A stretch of 5,985 nt of DNA from Desulfobacterales bacterium (GCA_013375385.1 JABXJY010000170.1:1-5985); one strand, 5' to 3'; positions 1 to 5,985 are shown, counted from the first letter of the stretch. Program-made: numbers and translations. Notes: a model not told the origin generated them from the letters alone.

Positions 1-31
1 GTACACCATGGAGAGATTCGTAAATGATCAT

Positions 32-49
32 TTTGGTGGAAACACCAAA
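32..49 (+). repeat. Short perfect hairpin with GAAA loop
   Basis: TTTGGTG at 32-38 is complementary to CACCAAA at 43-49, leaving the four-base loop GAAA, a GNRA-type tetraloop if transcribed from the plus strand. It overlaps a 12-nt palindrome (AAATGATCATTT, 22-33). Neither strand has a T-run straight after the stem, so a classic intrinsic terminator is not supported. It lies just before or over the possible end of a plus-strand reading frame at 50-52. Confidence 0.45.
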
Positions 50-59
50 TAACAAAACC

Positions 60-156
60 CAAATGCCAAATCGATGTCAAAGTTCAAAATCCAAAATAGG
101 CAAAGGCTGAATACGCCCTTTTGAAATTTAGTCATTTGGATTTCATTTGGCATTTG
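60..156. repeat. Degenerate AT-rich inverted repeat downstream of alaS
   Basis: CAAATGCCAAAT at 60-71 is a perfect inverted copy of ATTTGGCATTTG at 145-156. An inner pair, TTCAAAA at 83-89 and TTTTGAA at 119-125, is nested symmetrically inside it. Together they could fold into a long interrupted stem with a loop at 90-118. Both arms are built from loosely repeated words of the CAAATG/CCAAAT type, and similar words (TTTGGAATTTG, CATTGGAAT) continue to about 180, running into the last codons of alaS. From memory, such imperfect CAAAT/ATTTG arrays are common between genes in environmental bacterial genomes. Function is unknown. Confidence 0.55.
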
Positions 157-170
157 AGCTTTGGAATTTG

Positions 171-2807
171 TCATTGGAATATAATATCATGTACCTTAGC
201 GAGGGTCTTTTTGAGTTCAGATACCTTTGTTCCACCCCCCTCCGCCATATCTCTTCTTCCACCGCCTTTTCCGCTTACAAAGACAGACAACTCCTTTATA
301 ATCCTTCCAGCATCAAACCTATCTGTCAAATCAGGCGTGACCCTGCACAGCAAAAAGACCTTACCCTTGCCCCTGGCACCAAGCACGATTATTCCAGATT
401 TCAGTTTGTCCCTTAAATGGTCACCGAATTCCCTCAGGTCTCTTGGGTTTGCTGCTGCCACCTCCTGGCTTATGACCCTGATACCGTTTATCTCCTGAGC
501 GGTATCGATTAGATCCTCGGACTGCTTGGTCGCGAGTCTCGCCTTGAGAGATTCTATCTCGCGTTCTTTTCCTTTCTGGTCCCTTATTAAATGTTTGACT
601 CTCGTGACGAGCTGATCAGGAGTGGTCTTAAGCAGGCCAGATATGGTCTTAAGACTATCCGTGTCTTTTTGTATTTCCATGACGGCACCCTCTCCAGTAA
701 ACGCCTCAATCCTCCTAATACCCGCTGCAACAGCCCCTTCGCTCACAAGCATGAAAACACCTATCTCTCCGGTTGAAGTAACATGAGTCCCACCACAGAG
801 CTCCCTGCTAACGCCATCCCCGGTGGTCACAACCCTCACCTGATCCCCATAGCGCTCCTCGAAGATGGCAATTGCTCCGAGTTTAAAGGCCTCATCTCTT
901 GGCAGTACCCGGGTCGTTAGAGGGAGATTCTTTTGTATATTGAGATTTACCATCATCTCGATCTCTCTTAATCTCTCAGGTGTTATCTGGGCAAAATGGG
1001 TGAAGTCGAACCTTAACCTTTCAGGTCCCACGTAAGATCCTGCCTGTTTGATATGCTCCCCCAGGGTCTCCCTGAGCGCGGCTTGAAGGAGATGGGTCGC
1101 TGTATGATTGTGGGCGATGCTCCTCCTCCTCGTTTCATCCACTATGGCTTCAACATCATCACCCGCAGAGATCATACCTTCAGTGATCTTCCCTTTATGA
1201 ACAGTCAGGTTCTTGGGGTACCTGATAGTATCTACAACCTCAATCCTCAGACTACCATTGACTATTAATCCAGTATCTCCAGCCTGGCCTCCGGATTCAC
1301 CATAAAATGGGCTCTGATCAAGGACAATTTCCACCTGCTCGGCTCTGCTTGCTGAATCAACCTCTGCTCCATCCTTCAGGATAGAGATAACCCTTGCCTG
1401 CGCCTTTAGCGTTTCATAGCCCAAGAACTGACACTCCACCCCCCTCGAGTCAAGCCTTCTATAGACCTCGGGTATCTCTTCCTCTCCACTCCCCTTCCAG
1501 CTTCTCTGGGAGGCTGCCCTTTGCTCTGCCATGGCCTGATCAAAACCCTCAAGGTCTACCTTGAAACCCTCATCTCTGGCTATGTCCTCTACCAGGTCCG
1601 GGGGAAAACCAAAGGTATCATAGAGTCTGAAAACTAACCTACCAGGAATAATGGGCTTCTCCTCTGAGCGCAGTTCCTCCATGCCTTCTCTTAGAAGGGA
1701 GAGACCATGAAAGAGTGTGTCGGCAAACCTTTTCTCCTCATTGATCACTACTTCATCAATAAATCTTTCGGACTGTGCTAGCTCCGGGTAGTCGGTTCCC
1801 ATTACATCAACAACCTTATCTGTTAAACGATGAAGGAATGGTCCCTTCAGGCCAAGAACCTGGCCGTACCGTATAGCCCGCCTGATTATTCGCCTGAGCA
1901 CATAACCTCGACCTTCGTTTGAAGGCATAATACCGTCAGCTATCAGGAATGCCACAGCCCTGCTGTGATCTGCGATAACCCTGAAGGAGATATCACTTTT
2001 CTTATCCTGGCCATACCTTGATCCTGCAAACTCATCAATAAGCCCGATGATATCGGAGAACAGGTCTGAATCGTAGTTTGAATACACCCCTTGAAGGACC
2101 GCAGCCAATCTCTCGAGACCCATACCGGTATCTATATTTGGCTTGGGAAGGGGGGCAAGATCACCACTTGGCTCTCTATCGTACTGGGTAAAGACCAGGT
2201 TCCAGAGCTCTAGGTACCTGTCACAGTCACAACCTACTGAACAGGTGGGCTTATCGCAGCCTACCTCAGGGCCTTGATCAATATAAATCTCTGAGCATGG
2301 GCCGCAGGGGCCGGCCTCTCCCATGGACCAGAAATTATCCTCTTCTCCGAATCTGAAGATCTTATCATGAGGTAAGCCTATTTTTTCGTTCCAGATTTTG
2401 TATGCCTCATCATCATCCCTATAGATTGACACCCAGAGCTTTTCTTCTGGTAAGCCGTATCCTACAGTCAGCAGTTCCCAGGCCATATCGATGGCCTCTT
2501 CTTTGAAATAGTCACCAAAGGAGAAGTTACCGAGCATCTCAAAGAAGGTATGGTGCCTGTTAGTGTAACCTACCTGATCGAGATCATTGTGTTTTCCTCC
2601 AGCCCTGACACATTTCTGGGAGCTCGCCGCCCTCGTATAGGATCTTTTTTCGAGGCCGAGGTATAGATTCTTGAACTGGACCATGCCAGAATTGGTAAAA
2701 AGGAGGGTAGGGTCATCCTTGGGAACCAAAGATGAGCTTTTTACGATCTCATGACCATGCTCTCTGAAGTACTGTAAGAATTTCTCTCTGATTTTTCTGC
2801 TATCCAT
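171..2807 (-). CDS. alaS: Alanyl-tRNA synthetase
   Basis: This cytoplasmic class II synthetase charges tRNA-Ala with alanine and hydrolyses mischarged Ser- and Gly-tRNA-Ala. The 878 residues match the usual bacterial length (E. coli is about 876). The catalytic core shows motif 1 (SSSLVPKDDPTLLFTNSGM, 24-42), a motif 2 region with CVRAGGKHNDLDQVG (66-80) and FFEMLGNFSFGDYF (88-101), and motif 3 around DTGMGLERL (226-234). The editing domain has the metal-binding HTATH (H568, H572) and CGGTH (C671, H675). The C-terminal DHHA1-type domain ends with GKGGGRRDMAEGGG (846-859). A cysteine cluster follows CGPC in the core (C168, C171, C184, C189, C193, C195), seen in many bacterial AlaRS. The ATG at 2807 aligns with the family N-terminus and is the first possible start, because an in-frame TAA lies 27 nt upstream with no other start codon between. 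No clear Shine-Dalgarno precedes it. It lies 94 bp after recA and no recX lies between. Confidence 0.98.
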   Translation of the reverse strand: MDSRKIREKFLQYFREHGHEIVKSSSLVPKDDPTLLFTNSGMVQFKNLYLGLEKRSYTRAASSQKCVRAGGKHNDLDQVGYTNRHHTFFEMLGNFSFGDYFKEEAIDMAWELLTVGYGLPEEKLWVSIYRDDDEAYKIWNEKIGLPHDKIFRFGEEDNFWSMGEAGPCGPCSEIYIDQGPEVGCDKPTCSVGCDCDRYLELWNLVFTQYDREPSGDLAPLPKPNIDTGMGLERLAAVLQGVYSNYDSDLFSDIIGLIDEFAGSRYGQDKKSDISFRVIADHSRAVAFLIADGIMPSNEGRGYVLRRIIRRAIRYGQVLGLKGPFLHRLTDKVVDVMGTDYPELAQSERFIDEVVINEEKRFADTLFHGLSLLREGMEELRSEEKPIIPGRLVFRLYDTFGFPPDLVEDIARDEGFKVDLEGFDQAMAEQRAASQRSWKGSGEEEIPEVYRRLDSRGVECQFLGYETLKAQARVISILKDGAEVDSASRAEQVEIVLDQSPFYGESGGQAGDTGLIVNGSLRIEVVDTIRYPKNLTVHKGKITEGMISAGDDVEAIVDETRRRSIAHNHTATHLLQAALRETLGEHIKQAGSYVGPERLRFDFTHFAQITPERLREIEMMVNLNIQKNLPLTTRVLPRDEAFKLGAIAIFEERYGDQVRVVTTGDGVSRELCGGTHVTSTGEIGVFMLVSEGAVAAGIRRIEAFTGEGAVMEIQKDTDSLKTISGLLKTTPDQLVTRVKHLIRDQKGKEREIESLKARLATKQSEDLIDTAQEINGIRVISQEVAAANPRDLREFGDHLRDKLKSGIIVLGARGKGKVFLLCRVTPDLTDRFDAGRIIKELSVFVSGKGGGRRDMAEGGGTKVSELKKTLAKVHDIIFQ

Positions 2808-2820
2808 AGGCCAGTCTGCC

Positions 2821-2869
2821 GTTTCTTGTGTTTACGCTGTTTATAGTGTATCCTATCAACTCAAGAAAC
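2821..2869 (-). repeat. Imperfect inverted repeat upstream of alaS (possible operator or leader hairpin)
   Basis: The 12-nt arms at 2821-2832 and 2858-2869 are complementary at 11 positions: eight continuous pairs (GTTTCTTG/CAAGAAAC), one mismatch, then three more pairs. The loop is 25 nt. The arm nearest alaS ends 13 nt before the start codon. A third copy of the eight-base word at 2889-2896 could pair with the same proximal arm, so two alternative foldings are possible in a read-through transcript. In E. coli AlaRS is reported to bind a palindrome at its own transcription start and repress it. A comparable role here is inference only. Confidence 0.4.
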
Positions 2870-2873
2870 CCAA
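2845..2873 (-). promoter_or_regulatory. Candidate sigma-70-like promoter for alaS
   Basis: Reading the minus strand, TTGGGT (2873-2868) and TACACT (2850-2845) are separated by exactly 17 bp and match the consensus at 3/6 and 4/6 positions. Transcription would start near 2838, giving a leader of about 30 nt before the alaS ATG. An overlapping TATAAA (2844-2839) is an alternative -10 element but lacks a good -35. The element sits between and partly over the arms of the inverted repeat. This is a weak match in AT-rich DNA, so it is only a candidate. Confidence 0.3.
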
Positions 2874-2901
2874 AAAACTCTAAAACCTCAAGAAACTACA
2901 T

Positions 2902-3933
2902 TTATTGAGACTCATCTTGAGAGATATGTCTTTTTTCACCTAAGCCAAGCTTTTCCTTCACCCTGTCAGCGATATCGTTTATGATATCTGGATGCTCGGC
3001 CAGAAATCTTCGAGTGTTCTCCCTTCCCTGGCCAATCCTTTCTTCATTAAAGGAGTACCATGAGCCACTCTTCTCAACTATATCTAATCCTACGCCCAGG
3101 TCTAGTATGTCTCCTTCCTTTGATATCCCGCTACCGTATATAATATCAAACTCTGCCATCCTGAAAGGAGGAGCAATCTTATTCTTTACTACCTTGACCC
3201 TGGTTCTGTTGCCAATTGCTTTGTCTCCCTCCTGTATCGAGGCTATCCTTCTGATGTCAAGGCGTTGCGTGGCGTAAAACTTGAGTGCATGTCCTCCAGT
3301 GGTAGTCTCCGGGTTGCCAAACATCACCCCGATCCTCATCCTGATCTGATTTACAAAGATAACACACGTCATTGATCTATTAATGGTCGCCGCCAGTTTC
3401 CTGAGGGCCTTGGACATCAATCTTGCCTGCAACCCAACCTGCTGGTCTCCCATTTCGCCTTCGATCTCTGCCCTCGGGACAAGGGCTGCAACAGAGTCGA
3501 TAACCAAGGCATCTATGGCTCCGCTTCTTACCAGGATTTCAGCTATATCCAGCGCCTGCTCACCCGAGTCCGGCTGGGAGACAAGAAGATCATCAATATT
3601 CACTCCGAGTCGCCTGGCATAGGCCAGATCAAGGGCATGTTCTGCATCGATAAAGGCGGCAATCCCATCTTTTGCCTGGGCCTCTGCAATAATGTGGAGG
3701 GCCAGGGTGGTTTTTCCTGAGGCCTCTGGACCAAAGATCTCTATCACTCTCCCCCTTGGCACACCACCCAGACCGAGGGCGTAGTCCAGGGCAAGTGAGC
3801 CTGTGGAGATGACAGGAATATCTATCACCGCCCCATCCTGCCCCATCTTCATGATAGAACCCCTTCCATACTGCTTTTCGATCTGTGTAATAGCCAGATC
3901 GACTGACTTTTCTTTTTCCGATTCTATTGCCAT
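2902..3933 (-). CDS. recA: Recombinase A (RecA)
   Basis: RecA forms ATP-dependent filaments on single-stranded DNA, drives homologous pairing and strand exchange, and triggers LexA self-cleavage. Visible landmarks, numbered from the chosen ATG, are Walker A GPEASGKTT (68-76, K73), Walker B ALVIDS (142-147, D146), loop L1 around EIEGEMGD (156-163), and the L2 region with VNQIRMRIGVMFGNPETTTGG (194-213 region). The C-terminal domain has NRTRVKVVKNK and AEFDIIYG. The longest open frame starts at a TTG (3951), but that start has no Shine-Dalgarno. The ATG at 3933 has AGGGAGG five bases upstream and gives a 343-residue protein starting MAIESEKEK, as is usual for RecA. The C-terminus (GLGEKRHISQDESQ) is shorter and less acidic than the E. 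coli tail. I see no recognisable SOS box just upstream, so expression may depend on the operon. Confidence 0.98.
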   Translation of the reverse strand: MAIESEKEKSVDLAITQIEKQYGRGSIMKMGQDGAVIDIPVISTGSLALDYALGLGGVPRGRVIEIFGPEASGKTTLALHIIAEAQAKDGIAAFIDAEHALDLAYARRLGVNIDDLLVSQPDSGEQALDIAEILVRSGAIDALVIDSVAALVPRAEIEGEMGDQQVGLQARLMSKALRKLAATINRSMTCVIFVNQIRMRIGVMFGNPETTTGGHALKFYATQRLDIRRIASIQEGDKAIGNRTRVKVVKNKIAPPFRMAEFDIIYGSGISKEGDILDLGVGLDIVEKSGSWYSFNEERIGQGRENTRRFLAEHPDIINDIADRVKEKLGLGEKRHISQDESQ

Positions 3934-3938
3934 AATAC

Positions 3939-3945
3939 CCTCCCT
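3939..3945 (-). promoter_or_regulatory. Strong ribosome binding site fixing the recA start
   Basis: On the minus strand AGGGAGG (core GGAGG) lies five bases before the ATG at 3933. It falls inside the extended reading frame that begins with TTG at 3951. The TTG itself is preceded only by AGATTGATAATGCT, which has no Shine-Dalgarno. This supports the internal ATG as the real start of recA. Confidence 0.85.
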
Positions 3946-3958
3946 TATCAAAGCATTA

Positions 3959-4531
3959 TCAATCTATCTTCAATGGCCAAGTAGCCATTCTTGTATACAC
4001 CGGGCCATCTGGTTTGAGGTCACTCTTAAAAAGAATAAGTTCATTCAGGTAACAGAGATCACTAGTAATATCGTGATATCTATCAAGAATCCATTTCAGT
4101 TCCTCATCCCGATCTACTATACCTTTAAAACGGCCAATTGTTAGGTGTGCTCTAAACGGCCTCTTTTCTTCCCTTAAACCTAACACCCTTAGTTCTGCCT
4201 GCAATTCATCCCGGAGGTTTGACAATTTTTCTACTTCCCCATCAAGGCCAACCCAGATAACCCTTGGCTTTCTCCAATGAGGAAATACCCCGACTCCGTT
4301 GAGCATGGTTCTAATAGTGGAAAACCTTTTAACCACCAAAGGTACTTTTTCTTTTATTTCATCTATTGCATCTTCACTGACAGAGCCAAGAAAGATCATA
4401 GTGAGATGAATATTCTCTTCCTTAACCCACCTCACAGGCATTCTTTTTTTTTGTAGTTCTTTGTAGACTGTCCCAATCTGTCCCCTGATCTCTGGGGGAA
4501 GCTCAAATGCCAGGAATGAACGGATGCCCAT
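3959..4531 (-). CDS. thpR: RNA 2',3'-cyclic phosphodiesterase (LigT/ThpR family)
   Basis: Members of this 2H phosphoesterase family open 2',3'-cyclic phosphates at RNA ends to 2'-phosphates; the E. coli enzyme was first known for joining tRNA halves in vitro (LigT). The 190-residue length is typical. The two signature HxTx motifs are present: HLTM (H42, T44) and HLTI (H129, T131), each following the family context (ENIHLTMIFLG and RPFRAHLTIGRFK). The N-terminal RSFLAFELP and the C-terminal ELILFKSDL-x-PDGPVYT are also typical. The start at 4531 has AGGAG eight bases upstream, inside the 3' end of cinA, and the reading frames overlap by 29 nt. The gene ends in tandem stops (TGA TAA). A run of nine A encodes the QKKR segment near residue 27. 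The protein is probably soluble and cytoplasmic. Its in vivo substrate is not shown by the sequence. Confidence 0.94.
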   Translation of the reverse strand: MGIRSFLAFELPPEIRGQIGTVYKELQKKRMPVRWVKEENIHLTMIFLGSVSEDAIDEIKEKVPLVVKRFSTIRTMLNGVGVFPHWRKPRVIWVGLDGEVEKLSNLRDELQAELRVLGLREEKRPFRAHLTIGRFKGIVDRDEELKWILDRYHDITSDLCYLNELILFKSDLKPDGPVYTRMATWPLKID

Positions 4532-5759
4532 CTAAATATCTCCTGACCCAATCGAGGGCCATCTCAGATGTAGTAAGTTTAACCTTATCCCTCTGTCCTG
4601 AAAAGCAGTATTTTCCAGAGAGTATTTTGCCGTCCACAGAAAGGCCAATAAAGACCGTACCAACTGGTTTTTCCTCTGTTCCTCCTGAAGGTCCGGCAAT
4701 CCCTGTTACAGCAAGTCCCATATCCGTTTTCGCAATCTCCTTGATCCCTTCCGCCATTTCCCTCACCGCTTGATCACTGACAGACCCATAGGTATCTATG
4801 GTTTGCTTCTTTACGCCGAGCATCTCGATCTTGGATTTGTTGCTGTAAACAATTATCCCCCTTTCAAAGTAGAGAGAACTCCCCGGTATAGATGTAAGCC
4901 TGTGGCCAATGAGACCGCCCGTACAGGATTCAGCCAAAGATATGGTCATCTTCCGCTCTTTAAGCAGGTCTCCAACTACAGCCTCCATGGTTTTTTCATC
5001 AGATGCAAACACATAAGGCCCCAAGAGGCCCCTGACCCTCTCCTCTGTCCTGTCTAATTCCCTTTCGGTCTCTTCGTCCTTTTTGCCTCGGACTGTAATG
5101 GTAATATGGTTTTCAGGGAAGGCGGGATAAAAGCCAAACATTACCCCCGCAAGCTCAGCACTGAGGCCTTTGAAGACATCTGCAATATAAGATTCACTCA
5201 ATCCATAGACCTTAAGTATCCTGTGACGCGGCACAGTGGCTGGAGTGTACCTTCGAAGAATATCCGGAATAACAAACCTATTCATCATCTCCCTCATCTG
5301 CTCTGGTACACCTGGCAGGAAATAGAGGAGACTGTCCCCTTCAGATAATGAAAAACCGCACATCTCTCCTTTAGGATCTAAGATCTTCGCCCCTCGGGGA
5401 AGCCAGGCCAGGTTTTCTAGAGAAGGAGACCACCTCATGTCGATTTCCTTCGTTTTATCCTTCAAATGATCGAGAACGGCCTGATCAAGGAAAAGGGGCC
5501 TGTCTAATACCCTGGATACTATCTTGGTTGTTAGGTCATCTTCAGTGGGACCTAATCCACCAGTAACAATTATAAAATGAGATCTCTTTACAGCTGCCCC
5601 CAATACAGAAGAAAGGGTATCATAGTTGTCACCCACGGTTGTAATTCCACTTACCTCAAGGCCACAGGACAAGAGACAACCTGATGCATACCAGCCATTA
5701 AGGTCTCTTGTCCTCCCCGAGATCAGTTCATTGCCTATGATTATGATCTCTGTAAGCAT
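4503..5759 (-). CDS. cinA: CinA family protein: MoCF-like domain plus NMN deamidase domain
   Basis: This two-domain protein of 418 residues has the usual length for full-size CinA. The N-terminal COG1058/MoCF-biosynthesis-like domain (about 1-170) shows IIIIGNELISG (5-15), VTGGLGPTEDDLT (65-77) and PGVPEQM (149-155). In some family members this domain hydrolyses ADP-ribose. The C-terminal CinA/PncC domain (about 255-415) shows LAESCTGG (275-282, with S278 the probable nucleophile), YSNKSK (305-310), VTGIAGPSGG (351-360) and KPVGTV (364-369). It deamidates nicotinamide mononucleotide to nicotinate mononucleotide in NAD salvage. The N-terminal domain is somewhat divergent: GEMCGF (131-136) stands where most relatives have a GTAPGF-like motif. 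The ATG at 5759 matches the family N-terminus. Only a weak purine stretch, GAGAAG, lies three bases ahead. It follows pgpA by 24 bp and overlaps thpR. CinA was named from the cinA-recA competence operon of Streptococcus pneumoniae; a competence role here is not implied. Confidence 0.95.
   Translation of the reverse strand: MLTEIIIIGNELISGRTRDLNGWYASGCLLSCGLEVSGITTVGDNYDTLSSVLGAAVKRSHFIIVTGGLGPTEDDLTTKIVSRVLDRPLFLDQAVLDHLKDKTKEIDMRWSPSLENLAWLPRGAKILDPKGEMCGFSLSEGDSLLYFLPGVPEQMREMMNRFVIPDILRRYTPATVPRHRILKVYGLSESYIADVFKGLSAELAGVMFGFYPAFPENHITITVRGKKDEETERELDRTEERVRGLLGPYVFASDEKTMEAVVGDLLKERKMTISLAESCTGGLIGHRLTSIPGSSLYFERGIIVYSNKSKIEMLGVKKQTIDTYGSVSDQAVREMAEGIKEIAKTDMGLAVTGIAGPSGGTEEKPVGTVFIGLSVDGKILSGKYCFSGQRDKVKLTTSEMALDWVRRYLDGHPFIPGI
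4540..4544 (-). promoter_or_regulatory. Ribosome binding site of thpR inside cinA
   Basis: AGGAG on the minus strand lies eight bases before the thpR ATG at 4531 and within the last codons of cinA. It supports this start despite the 29-nt overlap, and it suggests that thpR initiates independently while being translated close behind cinA. Confidence 0.75.
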
Positions 5760-5783
5760 GGTCTTCTCGTCAGTATCTACGTT

Positions 5784-5985
5784 TCAGCTGAGCATATATA
5801 GAAGAAACCGTAAAGATAGATGGGCGTACACACCGGCCAACAGATCGTCGAGGACAATCCCAAAACCTCCCGTTACCTTCCTCTCTATTGTCCTTACTGG
5901 AGGTGGTTTCAGAATATCAAAAAATCTAAAGAGAAAAAAGCCTGCTATCAGGTTTCTCAAGGTAAAGGGGATAAAGATAACGGTA
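5784..5985 (-). CDS. pgpA: Phosphatidylglycerophosphatase A, C-terminal part (truncated by window edge)
   Basis: The last 66 codons of a reading frame enter from the right edge and stop at TGA (5786-5784). PgpA is an inner-membrane enzyme that dephosphorylates phosphatidylglycerol phosphate to phosphatidylglycerol. The fragment carries the family signature: FRFFDILKPPPV (residues 19-30 of the fragment), then TGGFGIVLDDLLAGVYA (38-54), whose paired aspartates (D46, D47) are part of the conserved acidic, metal-binding motif. A short hydrophobic tail follows (LSLRFLLYMLS). The N-terminus lies outside the window, so total length and start cannot be judged. PgpA next to cinA is an arrangement I recall from several Gram-negative lineages. 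The 24-bp gap to cinA suggests one transcript. Confidence 0.9.
   Translation of the reverse strand, partial: TVIFIPFTLRNLIAGFFLFRFFDILKPPPVRTIERKVTGGFGIVLDDLLAGVYAHLSLRFLLYMLS

Larger units (their letters stand above)
1..170. other. Intergenic region downstream of alaS, no convincing gene
   Basis: This is the AT-rich stretch after the alaS stop codon. It holds a short hairpin (32-49), a 12-nt perfect palindrome (22-33) and a degenerate inverted repeat (about 60-156), described separately. The first 52 bases are open on the plus strand and end in TAA at 50-52, reading YTMERFVNDHFGGNTK. That could be the tail of a convergent gene. A minus-strand ATG at 31-29 also opens a frame that runs off the edge (MIIYESLHGV), without a Shine-Dalgarno sequence. 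Too little is present to choose between these. I see no stem followed by a T-run that would make a standard intrinsic terminator for alaS. Confidence 0.6.
2808..2901 (-). other. recA-alaS intergenic spacer
   Basis: This 94-bp AT-rich spacer carries three copies of an eight-base word: CAAGAAAC at 2862-2869 and 2889-2896 on the plus strand, and its reverse complement GTTTCTTG at 2821-2828. It contains a candidate promoter and an inverted repeat, listed separately. No T-rich terminator after recA is evident, so read-through from recA into alaS is possible. The recX gene that often follows recA is absent. Confidence 0.6.

Noticed and set aside
92..125. Possible terminator around AAAGGC...GCCCTTTTG downstream of alaS
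   Set aside because: Pairing is broken and short; on the minus strand no T-run follows the stem, so intrinsic termination is not supported.
121..498. Plus-strand open frame of 125 codons over the alaS 3' end
   Set aside because: It lies opposite strongly conserved alaS codons, has low-complexity Ser/Pro/Leu-rich content and no family resemblance; antisense shadow.
2808..2901. A recX or other small gene between recA and alaS
   Set aside because: Only 94 bp with stops and no start plus ribosome binding site; no room for recX.
3972..3989. Six-base inverted repeat AATGGC/GCCATT near the thpR 3' end
   Set aside because: Short, inside coding sequence and without a following T-run; not a convincing terminator or operator.
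3803..4144. Plus-strand open frame across the thpR-recA junction
   Set aside because: It is antisense to two well supported genes and has no recognisable domain or ribosome binding site.
4770..5348. Plus-strand open frames opposite cinA (about 95 and 80 codons)
   Set aside because: They are antisense to the conserved CinA domains; composition and sequence give no independent support.
1..5985. CRISPR array, tRNA, insertion sequence or phage attachment site
   Set aside because: No regularly spaced repeats, cloverleaf-like sequence, transposase frame or flanking duplications were seen on either strand.

Overview
The window is a compact block of housekeeping genes, all reading leftwards on the minus strand. 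In transcription order (right to left) they are: the 3' end of pgpA (phosphatidylglycerophosphatase A), cinA (competence/damage-inducible protein A with an NMN deamidase domain), thpR (RNA 2',3'-cyclic phosphodiesterase), recA, and alaS (alanyl-tRNA synthetase). All four full-length genes look intact and have usual family lengths. The order pgpA-cinA-thpR-recA-alaS, the moderate base composition and the protein sequences suggest a Gram-negative bacterium of the Desulfobacterota (former Deltaproteobacteria) type. That placement is from memory of synteny and was not checked by search.

Layout: 5784-5985 is the pgpA C-terminus, cut by the window edge. A 24-bp gap leads to cinA, which overlaps the start of thpR by 29 nt. 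ThpR is followed by a 25-bp gap that carries a strong ribosome binding site for recA. A 94-bp gap between recA and alaS holds a candidate sigma-70-like promoter inside an imperfect inverted repeat. Downstream of alaS, bases 1-170 have no convincing gene. They contain an AT-rich degenerate repeat with a 12-bp perfect inverted repeat and a small tetraloop hairpin.

The tight spacing implies that pgpA-cinA-thpR-recA can be co-transcribed, with alaS either read through or driven by its own promoter in the recA-alaS gap. The genes cover phospholipid synthesis (PgpA), pyridine-nucleotide salvage (CinA), RNA end processing (ThpR), homologous recombination (RecA) and translation (AlaRS). One plausible functional link is that CinA-type NMN deamidase recycles the NMN released by NAD-dependent DNA ligase, which fits next to recA.

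I found no new biological system here. The points worth a second look are mostly non-coding: the palindrome/promoter arrangement ahead of alaS, the repeat after alaS, and the start of recA, which is better placed 18 nt inside the longest open frame.
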